From contig CALNHX010002810.1 in the NCBI GenBank assembly GCA_940337035.1, positions 1 to 64,000 of the forward strand: a stretch of DNA of 64,000 nt, written 5' to 3'. The notes under the pieces were generated by a model. It was not told the DNA's origin. It worked only from the letters and a program-made list of their open reading frames with translations, and did not search any database. This DNA is from Agriotes lineatus. Lineage: Eukaryota > Arthropoda > Insecta > Coleoptera > Elateridae. Position 1 is the stretch's first letter; each line of letters starts with the position of its first letter. Below are positions 12,115 to 22,881 of this stretch, in pieces. The translations under genes were made by a program, and so were the position numbers.

Positions 12115-12448
12115 TGAACCCACTATATCAAATCTCCGTCTCGGCGGTGCGGATCTTTTGGTGAAGATCCCAGCCCACTAGATCAATCCCCGTATTGGGG
12201 GGTGCCTAAACGTGTTGTGCGGGGGATGTATGTTCGTATGTGTACACGATTCCGGTTGCCAGGAACCTTCCTGAAGTCTTGGATCGTTTTCATACGATAG
12301 GTCCTCCGAAAATGAAGGCAACATCAACTTTTGAGCTACGGTCGTCGGTAAAAAAATTTTTGTTTGTTTTTTTTTGCTAAATAACTGGTTCATAGTATTT
12401 CATTGTATTAGCGAAACGGAGTGATGCTGAGTATCGAAGTATTCTTGG
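12115..12448. repeat. GC-richer dispersed-repeat-like segment
   Basis: Composition jumps upward at about 12115 and falls again at a T-rich stretch near 12355. On the minus strand it could be the tail of a LINE, but no domain, TIR or target duplication was found. The LTR retrotransposon begins just downstream. Confidence 0.3.
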
Positions 12449-12452
12449 AAAG

Positions 12453-13999
12453 TGTTACGGTATAAAAAGAACTTTACGACACCCACCCAAGGTGAGCATC
12501 GCACCACGGAATCAGTCCTGAAAAACTGGCACACTTGCCCTGAAATCGGTTCGAAATAGGCTAATAGGCCACGGCTGGAACGCTCAGGGAGTCGGGCGTG
12601 AGTCACACGATACGTTCTGGGCAAGCGTGTTGTGGCATAATATATATATAGGGTATGTCGAAATCATGAGGGCGCCACCAAGCCTGTCTTAACCCGGCTA
12701 ACCGGGCCTGGACGGTTAGACGGGAGCGAAGCACGCAAAATACTCCGCCGATAGGATTACTCATGAATTGCAAGGTCAAATAACAATTTCGGGATTGCCT
12801 TATGCAAGGATTGTAATTAGGTGTCAATCCGACCGCGACTACGCAGCTGTCTCACCCACCTGTACGCTCAAAGCTCCCTCGTTCCGTCGCACAATAATCA
12901 GTACAATGAAGGGGGCGCTTATCTGAAACAGAACATGCACAAGTCGAAACAAAACAATAGTTCCCTTAGCTAACAAATCATGTATTGACTAACGGGTTAC
13001 AATGGGGCAGCAGAGTGCGTCGCCCTATATCTATAACTAGATTATAACTAAGGACACCAGCTGGCGCGCGCTTTAAACCTAGCGACAGATGTTGAACAGT
13101 AATGAACAGTAATGAACAGTAATGAGCAGTAATGAGCAGTAATGAGTACAAATATGCTGGCGCGACGCCTTATGCAGCGAATAGCAAAGATCAAATTAGC
13201 ACTCGCGACACGGACAAATATGACGACAGTGCCTGTAGGCACCAGAGATGTGACGGCTCGCTCGCGTTCACAGCGGTAATCAGTTCAAAGACACATACCT
13301 TAATAATGTAGGCGGTTGGGGAGCCTGGTACAGTTGAGTTGCGACAGGCTGCAGTCTTAGGTGGCAGGTACCTTCGATGTTCGACGGCTATAGGAATGAG
13401 TGCACATCCGCCACAATGGCGACGTGAGACGCGTCAGGACGCGTACGACGGGACGACGAAAAAAATGGGCCACTTTCGTTCTGCGGGACAGATCCTCGTA
13501 GGTCGAGATGAAGGGGGCACGACCCCTTACTTACGGAAGCAGGAACTGGGCTCAAAAACACCCACGCTACCCCGAAGACAATTCGAAACTCACACTCACA
13601 ACCACCACACAAGCGTTCTCTGCAACGGGCTGCGGTCAACTGCCCAGAGGGAAGCGCTGGCAAAGGTCACCTTGGTCGCGTCCCCACGTGACTAAACCTC
13701 GGCAGCCAATCGCGGGGCGATAAGATGAAACAAATTAATGCCGGCACCAATGGTATCACGCCTCAGCGGCGTGCTTTCTAGAAGATTCGGAATTCTTGCG
13801 GGCGATACGCTCGGCTGCCACAGCGCCATCAGAGGGGAGCTCCAACCGACGAGAAATGCTGTGCTTGGGGCCAAATATGTGCGGAATCATGATTCTGGAA
13901 TTAGGCGATGGAGCCAAATAAAGAACTAAAAGGGTTTAGCATACGAGCACGCTGCCCTAAAGCCTAGGTGGCTATTTAAAATACCAAAATGACCTAACA
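12453..13999 (-). repeat. 3' LTR (1547 bp)
   Basis: Nearly identical to 20395-22034 and bounded by the inverted termini TGTTA/TAACA. It contains a minisatellite of five 10-bp units (three GAACAGTAAT then two GAGCAGTAAT, 13094-13143). A TATATATATA run at about 12638-12650, read on the minus strand, sits about 190 bases from the LTR 3' end and is a candidate TATA box for the U3/R boundary. Open frames inside the LTR occur in both copies simply because the LTR is duplicated. Confidence 0.95.
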
Positions 14000-14011
14000 C
14001 TCCCCTTACTT
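14000..14011 (-). other. Polypurine tract
   Basis: On the minus strand the sequence directly before the 3' LTR reads AAGTAAGGGGAG, the expected purine-rich primer for plus-strand DNA synthesis. Confidence 0.75.
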
Positions 14012-15057
14012 GAAAGAGAGTTCCCCGAAGTCTCTTAAAATCAACGGGGCATTTTGGCTGCGGCGCCACGAGCACTCAAACGACCGGAAACGCTGATACG
14101 ATAGCTGTACCCCCAAAGGAATTACGCACACCGACCACCAGATAGGGTACGACAGGAGGGAAGTGAGAAGAGGAAGAAGAAAGACTGGATACGCCAGTGG
14201 AAATACGAAAATTGGGTAGGACCTGGCGGTTCGCTGATGGCTAGCCCTCACTCCCCGGACCACGGAAGACGGGCGACAAAAAAACTAGCTGTCCCAAAGG
14301 AGTGGCGCTCCGCCAGGGGTCCACAAAACGATTCGTGTCTGGCTCCCTCGGGGAACCAAACGGGCAAAGACTAGGCAGACTGAGGACAGTCTCGCCGATC
14401 CGGCTCGACTGCCCCTCCCAAAATAGGAGTGCCACAACAACGGTTAGCAAAACCACGTCGATAATCGACCACCAAAACGATAAAAAAAAAGGTAACCGAC
14501 CAGACCCGAAACGGGTGTGGCACGCACTGCGGCGACGGCCACGAAACGCCGACTGGACCTTAACACCGGGTCCATGACGGCCGCCTAACAGTGCGGTTTT
14601 GGAAGGTGGAAAGAGAAAGAGAACAACGGGGTTGGGTAGTTGTCGCCGGGACACGGTAGATAGTAATGACAAGGGGAAAAGAAAGGTAAAGATAGAGCAT
14701 AGAGAAGGAGGGTTTGGGGTTCCAAATTGAAACCGTAAAAATATAAAAAAAACGCGCGGTTAGCGCTCGTCAAGATCGGGTCAATAGAACGTCTTACTCC
14801 CATGCACACTTCCGACCAACCGTTCCAAAAGAACATGGGGAGGGGGAAAAGGGATAAGTCCCTCGCAACCTGTCCCACAAGCTACCTGAAGCGGGCACGT
14901 TGCGCGTCACGGGATCGTCGCATTGTGGGGTTCCCACAACAAGGAAGCTCGGGAAAAGGCAGGTACTACTGAAGATACGGCTCTAAGCCGGCGGTATGGC
15001 CGTCAAGGCCTACCAAAAAAAAAGGAAGGGGGATTAAGGAAAACGGGCGCCAGTAAA
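14012..15057 (-). other. Non-coding interval between pol and 3' LTR
   Basis: About 1 kb with no recognisable gene. Minus-strand frames at 14241-14672 and 14585-14878 have hydrophobic patches. They lack a signal peptide plus transmembrane layout or any envelope-like motif, so I do not call an env. Confidence 0.6.
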
Positions 15058-18000
15058 CTAAACGTCCGTGGGATTGGGTTTTAGGTCTTTCGCGTGCCAA
15101 GTGCCTTTCGGGGCACCGGTCTCGTCGGACAGCTCGTAAGTGGCAAGCGAAACTTGCCGATTGATATAAAACGGCCCTATAAATTTCGGAGCCAACTTGG
15201 CGTTAACATATTTCGCCGCATCGGAAAGTACGTAATTTCGTCGCCAGACGGTATCGCCAACGGCAAACTGAGCCGGGCGCCTTCGCAAATCGTATGTCGC
15301 CTTGGAAGCTTTGTACGCCACGTCTAGTCGTTTGACTATGTCTTCATATACCGACCTTAACGCGGGAGCCCGTCGTAACAAGTCTTCGCGACTCTCTACT
15401 CGTATTTGTTCCGAAACATCTACCTCCTCGGGGTTATTGGCGCGCGTCCCCTCTAACTGTATCTCTCTGCCGAAATTGGCGAAATATGGGGTCATGCCGG
15501 TGACTTCGTGTACTGCGGTACGCACTGCGCAAGCGACTTTTGACAAATATTTATCCCACTCCCGGTGGTTGTCTTTCACGTACGACGCTAGCATAGTTTT
15601 TAATACTCGATTAACGCGTTCTACGGGGTTGGCCTGCGCATGGTAATGCGCCTTAAAGATAATTCGTGATTTATACGTATCGGTAAGTTGTCGGAATTCT
15701 CTACTGCGAAACTGTACGCCGTTGTCAACCAAGACGTACTGAGGTGCTCCAAAGAGCAAGAAAACATCGTTCTCAATTTTCTGAGTCACCGCGGTCGCGG
15801 TGGCGGTACGCAACGGGAAGAAAAGGGTAAATTTGGTAAAGTAGTCAGCCACGGACAGAATATATACGTAGCCTTTCTTTGAACGGGGCAACGGCCCTAC
15901 AATGTCCATAGATATCATTTGCCACGGCTTATCCACCACGGGGTGACGACACATCAAGCCGGCCGGGCGTTTTTGTTCGGGTTTCTGCGCTAGGCATGTC
16001 GCGCAACGGTTAACGTAACGGGTCACATCCGCCTTAAGTTTAGGCCAGTAATACTGCTGAGCGATACGGCCGTAGGTCTTATAAATGCCTAAATGGCCTG
16101 CGGTAGGTTCATCATGGTTTTTGCGAAGAATCTCGGCACGTTGAGGCTTCGGAACCACCTCTTTCCAACTCGTGCCTTCGTCCAATTCGGGGTATTTTAC
16201 GTTAACATGTTTAAACAATTTCCCTCGCGATAGTTTCCACGCCGAATACTTGAATGGTTTTTCCACGACGCGCGTACACATGCGCCTATACCAACGGTCA
16301 GTTCGATTGTCGTTCGACGCCTGAACGCCGGCCTCGGGTTCTCCAGAATCGACGACTGAGACTACATCTATTTCGGGTATAGCACGGGATAGCGCATCCG
16401 GAACAACGTGGTCTTTTCCCTTCCGGTGTTTGATCGTAAAGTCGTATTGTTGGATACGAACAGCCCAACGGGCGAGTCTCCCGGTGGGTTCCTTAAGATT
16501 ATTTAGCCAGATAAGTGAATGATGGTCAGTAATGACTGTGAAGTGAGTGCCTTCTAAATACGGACGTAACTTCTCTATGGCCCACAGGACGGCCAAACAT
16601 TCGCGTTCCGTAACCGAAAAATTACGTTCAGGCTTCGTAAGAGTCCGACTAATGTAACAGATGACCTGTTCTTGGCCATCAACGGTCTGAGTCAGCACGG
16701 CGCCGATACCAACATTGGAAGCGTCCGTCTGTACGATAAACGGGAGAGAAAAATCGGGACACGACAAAATGGGTGCCGAAACTAGGCAATTTTTGATGGT
16801 TGTAAATGCGACTTCGCATGACTCGATCCACTCAAACTTCTGAAACTTTTTCAATAACGACGTCAGCGGAGCAATAATGGCTGAGAAATTTGGTATGAAA
16901 CGCCGATACCACGATGCCATGCCGACTACTCGCCGTATCTCCGAAACGTTTCTAGGTCGCGGCAAGTTATGAATCGCCGAAACTTTATCGGGGTCGACTA
17001 AAAGTCCTTGGGCGTTAACGACATAGCCCAGGTATCGTAATTCCGGTTGGCAAAAATGACATTTATCACGACCCAGTGTTAAACCAGCGTCGTTTAGTCG
17101 CTGCAATACTTCGTCTAGAATCTCGACGTGTTTTTCGAAAGTCGGGGTACAAATAATCACGTCATCTAGATAGACAAAGACGTAAGGTTTCAATTCGGGA
17201 CCCAACACATGGTCGGCGAAACGTTGCCAAGTCGCTGGCGCGTTATGAAGCCCAAAGGGCATGCGAGTAAATTGAAACAAACCGCGCCCGGGTACTGTGA
17301 AGGCCGTTAGTTCCTTAGATTTCTCTTCCATTTCAATTTGCCAGTACGCGGATTTGATATCAAGCGACGTCATGAACCGGGCATCGCGTAAGCGATCCAA
17401 AATCGAAGACACGTAAGGTATCGGGTAGGCGTCCTTCTCGGTGACGCTATTTAATTTACGAAAGTCAACGCAGAAACGATAGGTTCCATCTTTCTTTTTA
17501 ACTAGTAAAATCGGGCTCGACCAGGCTGAACGAGAACGTTCCACAACGCCTGATTTAAGCATACTGTCCAACTCAGCATCGATATGCGCCTGCATTGCGG
17601 GAGAGACCGGATAGTACCTTTGTTTAACCGGTGCCGCCTTAGTAGTGATTTTATGTTGAACGTACTTGGCGCAGCCGAGTTCGGGTTTAGCGATAGTAAA
17701 ATGTCGGTTTACGAGAGTGTCTAATTGGGCTCGTTGATCCGAGCTCAGGTCGAACATAGACTGCAAATTGCCGGTAGGAGTATCAATGGCCGCTAAGCCG
17801 GGTTTTGAGAATTCCCACTCCCCTCGAAACACGTCTGGGACTATTCCCACTGACTTCCAAAAGTCTATCCCTAGGATTAGGGTGTGCGGAACCTCCGGAA
17901 CTATTAAAACATCGATAGTTACCACTCTGTTATTTAAACGAATAGGTAAGTGCAGGGTACCTAGACTGGTTACGGTCTGTCCATTCGCCACTGAGCAAAC

Positions 18001-18303
18001 GGGTCTCAGCTTCTTATTTATGTGCAGGCCTACAGTACGCAACACGTCCCAACCCTTAGCTCCTAAGATCGTTCGATTCGCTCCTGAGTCCAACAAAGCT
18101 AACAACTCGAAACCCATGATTTCAACAGTCACATGTGGTCGACGGTCATCAGATGACCTTTCAAATACGTAATCGAGAATGACTTTATTTTTATTAAATT
18201 TGGTCTCGCGCTCCTCGATAAGTCCCTTCATAAATTTAGTCGAATTGCTAAACACGCGCGAGGACACTGCTCGACCGTTCAGCGTCTCGCGGGGTCGTTT
18301 CCC
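15058..18303 (-). CDS. pol: Pol polyprotein (protease-RT-RNase H-integrase)
   Basis: One open frame, entered by -1 frameshift at 18297-18303 and open from 18309. Residues below count from the GTG at 18267 (1069 residues). An aspartic protease has DSGA at 60-63 and a flap-like ILGIDFW at 131-137. A reverse transcriptase has the catalytic Asp at 303 (LDIKSAYWQ) and YLDD at 366-369. RNase H has TDAS at 514-517, the ERE region near 554 and DHH at 581-583. The integrase zinc domain has H718, H725, C755, C758, and the core triad is D788, D848, E883 (D-D-34-E spacing). A C-terminal GPF motif follows near 1031. All key residues are present and no stop interrupts the frame. It has no start codon of its own and would be made as a Gag-Pol fusion. 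The product would copy and integrate the element's RNA inside virus-like particles. Confidence 0.95.
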   Translation of the reverse strand, partial: GKRPRETLNGRAVSSRVFSNSTKFMKGLIEERETKFNKNKVILDYVFERSSDDRRPHVTVEIMGFELLALLDSGANRTILGAKGWDVLRTVGLHINKKLRPVCSVANGQTVTSLGTLHLPIRLNNRVVTIDVLIVPEVPHTLILGIDFWKSVGIVPDVFRGEWEFSKPGLAAIDTPTGNLQSMFDLSSDQRAQLDTLVNRHFTIAKPELGCAKYVQHKITTKAAPVKQRYYPVSPAMQAHIDAELDSMLKSGVVERSRSAWSSPILLVKKKDGTYRFCVDFRKLNSVTEKDAYPIPYVSSILDRLRDARFMTSLDIKSAYWQIEMEEKSKELTAFTVPGRGLFQFTRMPFGLHNAPATWQRFADHVLGPELKPYVFVYLDDVIICTPTFEKHVEILDEVLQRLNDAGLTLGRDKCHFCQPELRYLGYVVNAQGLLVDPDKVSAIHNLPRPRNVSEIRRVVGMASWYRRFIPNFSAIIAPLTSLLKKFQKFEWIESCEVAFTTIKNCLVSAPILSCPDFSLPFIVQTDASNVGIGAVLTQTVDGQEQVICYISRTLTKPERNFSVTERECLAVLWAIEKLRPYLEGTHFTVITDHHSLIWLNNLKEPTGRLARWAVRIQQYDFTIKHRKGKDHVVPDALSRAIPEIDVVSVVDSGEPEAGVQASNDNRTDRWYRRMCTRVVEKPFKYSAWKLSRGKLFKHVNVKYPELDEGTSWKEVVPKPQRAEILRKNHDEPTAGHLGIYKTYGRIAQQYYWPKLKADVTRYVNRCATCLAQKPEQKRPAGLMCRHPVVDKPWQMISMDIVGPLPRSKKGYVYILSVADYFTKFTLFFPLRTATATAVTQKIENDVFLLFGAPQYVLVDNGVQFRSREFRQLTDTYKSRIIFKAHYHAQANPVERVNRVLKTMLASYVKDNHREWDKYLSKVACAVRTAVHEVTGMTPYFANFGREIQLEGTRANNPEEVDVSEQIRVESREDLLRRAPALRSVYEDIVKRLDVAYKASKATYDLRRRPAQFAVGDTVWRRNYVLSDAAKYVNAKLAPKFIGPFYINRQVSLATYELSDETGAPKGTWHAKDLKPNPTDV
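18257..18303 (-). other. -1 ribosomal frameshift signal (GGGAAAC plus stem-loop)
   Basis: On the minus strand GGGAAAC (18303-18297) sits in the gag frame as G GGA AAC, the X-XXY-YYZ form. A 5-base spacer follows, then a 12-bp stem with a 10-base loop (18291-18280 paired with 18269-18257, one G-U pair, one bulged C). The gag stop TGA is at 18281-18279 and the pol frame is open from 18309, so slippage joins gag to pol. Slippery site, spacer and stem all match the canonical design. Confidence 0.85.
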
Positions 18304-19685
18304 TGTCCCCTATTTCTTGCTCGACAACGAGGACAAGTGTTTACGGTCACTTCAGGTTTGCCGCAACGGTAACAGAATTTCTTGCCGCGGGGTCGCGGAC
18401 ACCTACTGGCCCTATGGCCTGGTTCGTTACAGTTCCAACACCGCATGCTTCACTTGGGTGCCGATTCTCGGTTCCTCCTCTCGGGAGTATTAACGTCACG
18501 CGTTTCGACAACATCAACTGGGCACGTTTCCGCGATAGGCGCGACCTCGACGTATGCCAAGTCTGTTTCTAAGTCAGACTTCTTTCTAGAAGGTGGCACG
18601 TAAGTTTCAATGGCATAGCGCCGTTCTTCAATCTTCCGTCCGTATAGCGCTAGCTCGTCGATCGACCGGACTTCCGTCAATCCCAACTGGGTTTGGTATA
18701 ATGGTGAAATATTATGCAACAAAATACGCAACTGTTTCTTCTCGGGAACCGCTTTGGTCAGGCGCGAAATCATTGTGCGCATGATAGCGATATAAATGCC
18801 CATACTTTCCGTAGGGCCTTGCGTGCGAAGTCTAATTTCGTCCAACAACCGTTTATCATAATTAGCAGGCTGAAACTCTAGACGCAATAAATCGACTAAC
18901 TGTTGCCACGTGTTAGGGGTCGCTCTATTCGCGCGATACCATAGCAATGCGTTGCCCGAAAACAAATCGATGGCCTGCATAAACAACTCTTCTTCGGTAA
19001 GGTTTCTGGCCACTCTGAGTTCGTTAACACGCTCGATGAAAGCGTTGACCGACAGGCCTTTCGGGTCACCTGAGAATTGTATGTTCCATTTCGAAACAGG
19101 GGTTGCCTTAAATGAGATCGTACGCGACATCGGCGAAACAAAACTCGGAGTCGACATAGTTGCCGCCGTCGTAGTCGTAGTCGTCGTCGCGACGGTAATG
19201 GTAGGTGCGACACCGGACGTCGATGGCAGCGTTACGGCGCTTTCCTCCTCAGCCGTAGTCGTAGACGACCCTAGCTTTACTTGGTTAAGTTCGTAGGTTG
19301 AACGTATGAGTGATAATTCCGCGAACGCTTTTTGTTTGAGCGCTCGCTCTTCCTCCGTTATAGCTGAACTATTCGTCAGACGGTTCATTCCGTAATAAAA
19401 TTTCGTTTCGATCGTAGCCGCTACCTCTTTAGTCGGGTTAGCTAAATATACCTGAATCTTTTCCTCTTATTTGCCAATCAATGTTGTCACGGCCGTGAGA
19501 TCCTCCTCGAACGTATACGGGTACGTCGGTCGCGTATCCATCTCCGCGCGTCCCTCCTCTCTCAATACGTCGCGTAACCGGGAGCGCAACAAGGTAACCG
19601 CGCCGGAAGCATCGCGGCCTCTGATTCTCAACTCGTATTCGGCCTCCGCGCGAAGCAGGCGTTCAATATGTAGCTTTAGCACCAT
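18279..19685 (-). pseudogene. gag: Gag with two in-frame stop codons
   Basis: A single frame of 469 codons from the ATG at 19685 to the TGA at 18281-18279 is interrupted by TAA at 19469-19467 (codon 73) and TGA at 18452-18450 (codon 412). The first block is a short acidic/basic N-terminal region. The middle block (from about codon 100) is a Thr-rich linker and a capsid domain with FSGDPKGLSVNAFIERVNEL, typical of Gypsy Gag. The end holds a zinc knuckle C-x2-C-x4-H-x4-C at codons 416-429 and a second Cys-rich motif lacking the usual His. Gag would form the particle and bind RNA. The frame stays open on both sides of each stop, so these are point nonsense changes rather than frameshifts. As it stands the nucleocapsid and Pol could be reached only by readthrough or with Gag supplied by another copy. 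Confidence 0.85.
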
Positions 19686-20394
19686 GTTTACAAACGAGAA
19701 AGGAACGACTTATATTATACGTCGTATAAAAAGGAAAACGTTAACGCGTGTTTGGTAAGTCAATTACGTCAGATATCCGAACCAAATCGTAGACGGTCAA
19801 GACGGGAGAAATCGGGAAAAAGTGGTTTGTTACCTTTCACACGACCGATGGCTTAACGGGACTATCTGTCCTTATTCTTTGCGAAAAGACCGAACATAAG
19901 CGAAAAAGAGCAAATCCCAAAACTAGGCGGTCAACGAATGGCTTAACGAGCCTACTACCGACCAACAATGGTTACAGACAGTACTGCGCCCGAAATCGAG
20001 CGAAAGAAAAAGAATGAAACGGAAAATCTAAAATGGGGTCGCGCGTTGTCACGCAACAAGGGGCGACACGTCAGAATAACCCAAAATTAGGCAGATGACG
20101 GGTGGCCTAACGAGAAAAAAAAACAAACAAGGTCTCAGACGTTAAAGCGTCAGAATTAAGACGCACAACGGATGGGCTTAACGAGACTACTCCAGTCCAA
20201 TAACAGCAACAAGCAACAATTGGCCCGCCAAAATTAAGACACACAACGCAAAAAAAAGAAAACCCCAAAATAAGGTCGGGCGTTGTCGTGCACCAATAGG
20301 CTCCAGACGTTGGAGCACCAAAATTAGGCGCGTTGACGAGAACAAAGGAGCCACAAGGCCCCACAAGGCCCCACGTTGGGCGCCAAAATTAGCC
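19686..20394 (-). repeat. Leader with repeated PBS-like modules
   Basis: The 0.7-kb untranslated leader contains about six imperfect copies of a module with the core CCAAAATTAG, often with GGCTTAACGAG or a variant about 20 bases away (plus-strand copies near 19915, 20080, 20151, 20227, 20317 and 20382). The last copy overlaps the real primer site. Those near 20300 and 20215 also resemble the primer site upstream of the core. Confidence 0.65.
20368..20385 (-). other. Primer-binding site, tRNA-Lys
   Basis: The plus strand reads GCCCCACGTTGGGCGCCA, the 3' end of insect tRNA-Lys (CTT) including the CCA tail, as I recall that tRNA. The minus-strand element therefore has the complementary 18-base primer site. 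It lies 9 bases from the 5' LTR edge. Confidence 0.85.
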
Positions 20395-22034
20395 TGTTAC
20401 GGTATAAAAAGAACTTTACGACACCCACCCAAGGTGAGCATCGCACCACGGAATCAGTCCTGAAAAACTGGCACACTTGCCCTGAAATCGGTTCGAAATA
20501 GGCTAATAGGCCACGGCTGGAACGCTCAGGGAGTCGGGCGTGAGTCACACGATACGTTCTGGGCAAGCGTGTTGTGGCATAATATATATATAGGGTATGT
20601 CGAAATCATGAGGGCGCCACCAAGCCTGTCTTAACCCGGCTAACCGGGCCTGGACGGTTAGACGGGAGCGAAGCACGCAAAATACTCCGCCGATAGGATT
20701 ACTCATGAATTGCAAGGTCAAATAACAATTTCGGGATTGCCTTATGCAAGGATTGTAATTAGGTGTCAATCCGACCGCGACTACGCAGCTGTCTCACCCA
20801 CCTGTACGCTCAAAGCTCCCTCGTTCCGTCGCACAATAATCAGTACAATGAAGGGGGCGCTTATCTGAAACAGAACATGCACAAGTCGAAACAAAACAAT
20901 AGTTCCCTTAGCTAACAAATCATGTATTGACTAACGGGTTACAATGGGGCAGCAGAGTGCGTCGCCCTATATCTATAACTAGATTATAACTAAGGACACC
21001 AGCTGGCGCGCGCTTTAAACCTAGCGACAGATGTTGAACAGTAATGAACAGTAATGAACAGTAATGAGCAGTAATGAGCAGTAATGAGTACAAATAATAT
21101 GCTGGCGCGACGCCTTATGCAGCGAATAGCAAAGATCAAATTAGCACTCGCGACATGGACAGTCTGCGATTCTGAATGAATGTACAAATATGCTGGCGCG
21201 ACGCCTTATGCAGCGAACAGCAAAGATCAAATTAGCACTCGCGACACGGACAAATATGACGACAGTGCCTGTAGGCACCAGAGATGTGACGGCTCCCTCG
21301 CGTTCACAGCGGTAATCAGTTCAAAGACACATACCTTAATAATGTAGGCGGTTGGGGAGCCTGGTACAGTTGAGTTGCGACAGGCTGCAGTCTTAGGTGG
21401 CAGGTACCTTCGATGTTCGACGGCTATAGGGATGAGTGCACATCCGCCACAATGGCGACGTGAGACGCGTCAGGACGCGTACGACGGGACGACGAAAAAA
21501 ATGGGCCACTTTCGTTCTGCGGGACAGATCCTCGTAGGTCGAGATGAAGGGGGCACGACCCCTTACTTACGGAAGCAGGAACTGGGCTCAAAAACACCCA
21601 CGCTACGCCGAAGACAATTCGAAACTCACACTCACAACCACCACACAAGCGTTCTCTGCAACGGGCTGCGGTCAACTGCCCAGAGGGAAGCGCTGGCAAA
21701 GGTCACCTTGGTCGCGTCCCCACGTGACTAAACCTCGGCAGCCAATCGCGGGGCGATAAAATGAAACAAATTAATGCCGGCACCAATGGTATCACGCCTC
21801 AGCGGCGTGCTTTCTAGAAGATTCGGAATTCTTGCGGGCGATACGCTCGGCTGCCACAACGCCATCAGAGGGGAGCTCCAACGACGAGAAATGCTGCGCT
21901 TGGGGCCAAATATGTGCGGAATCATGATTCTGGAATTAGGCGATGGAGCCAAATAAAGAACTAAAAGGGTTTAGCATACGAGCACGCTGCCCTAAAGCCT
22001 AGGTGGCTATTTAAAATACCAAAATGACCTAACA
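20395..22034 (-). repeat. 5' LTR (1640 bp) with internal duplication
   Basis: Matches 12453-13999 but is 93 bp longer. The extra length is a tandem duplication of about 94 bases between about 21087 and 21260 (an ATATGCTGGCGCGACGCC-type block present twice), offset by a 1-base deletion near 21882. The five-unit 10-bp minisatellite is at 21036-21085 and the TATA-like run at about 20580-20592. Confidence 0.95.
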
Positions 22035-22038
22035 AAAG

Positions 22039-22881
22039 CACGGAAGGACGCTTTTCTTGGGTGGGGGGTACCGTATATTTTATTAATTATTTTTCAGGGT
22101 AAAAGAAGTAGAATATGATTATCAAATAAATATCACTAATAAGCATTCGATAAGAAATCAATTACTGCTTGTCAAACTAATAGCTTTTTTAAACCTGTAG
22201 ACGTAATCAATGTTTAATTAAATTGTCGTAAAATACCATATCCACATTCAACTTAAAAGGAAACTTAGGAGGAAGTGCAGGTGATTAAAAGAACAGTTCA
22301 ACAGTGTCAAAACGATCATATTACACTGTAAAACAATGTCAATGATCACAATTACAAAAATCATTTTTCGTTTTCAACGTTATAAAGCAGCAACGTCTGT
22401 AAATTGATTATCATATATAATGCAACTAGTGGGTGCTTAAAACAATATATCGAGTGGAAACAGAAATGATTTGATAATCAAGAAGACACGAGTTGCATTC
22501 AGCTAGATTATATCACGAGTCAATAAACAACGTTTGAATAGTGTATTTTAAATATTAAAAGTACAGTTAATGTGGTTGTTATGACAATTGTACTGACAGC
22601 ATGTAACGTGATGTGTGTGAAAGCGTGTGATTATCCCCTATTAATCAGCAAGGTACGGTGATTATCAGTTGCTATGTACATTATCAAAAGTTAGTACATG
22701 CGTAACTATGCATTTTGCCGTTTTTCATTGGTTGATGTTAGAGGGAGTGGTATAATCACGGTAAAAGTGTCACTTTACCTAATTAGGTATAAAAAGTGCT
22801 ACTTTATCTGCATAATCATCTATAATAACAGAATCAAACATTTCACCGACATAATTTAATTATTATTTGTTAGTTGCATTC
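22039..22881. other. Intergenic, no gene recognised
   Basis: AT-rich sequence between the LTR element and the hAT-like element. No frame of note and no obvious repeat structure. Confidence 0.4.

Larger units (their letters stand above)
12449..22038 (-). mobile_element. Ty3/Gypsy LTR retrotransposon with AAAG target duplication
   Basis: A complete element on the minus strand is bounded by long terminal repeats that start TGTTA and end TAACA. Outside them lie identical 4-bp duplications AAAG at 12449-12452 and 22035-22038. Internal order on the minus strand is 5' LTR, tRNA-Lys primer site, repeat-rich leader, gag, -1 frameshift signal, pol (protease, reverse transcriptase, RNase H, integrase), about 1 kb of non-coding DNA, polypurine tract, 3' LTR. 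Integrase after RNase H places it in Ty3/Gypsy (Metaviridae). No envelope gene was recognised. By eye the LTRs differ at only about six or seven bases plus two length changes, so insertion is recent. gag carries two in-frame stops, so this copy is probably not autonomous. Confidence 0.95.

Noticed and set aside
13339..13695. 118-codon plus-strand frame, repeated at 21375-21731
   Set aside because: It lies inside the LTR antisense to the element and is duplicated only because the LTR is. It has no recognisable domain.
14241..14878. Hydrophobic minus-strand frames after pol as a possible envelope gene
   Set aside because: No signal peptide plus surface/transmembrane layout, no cleavage site and no conserved envelope motif; the frames overlap each other.
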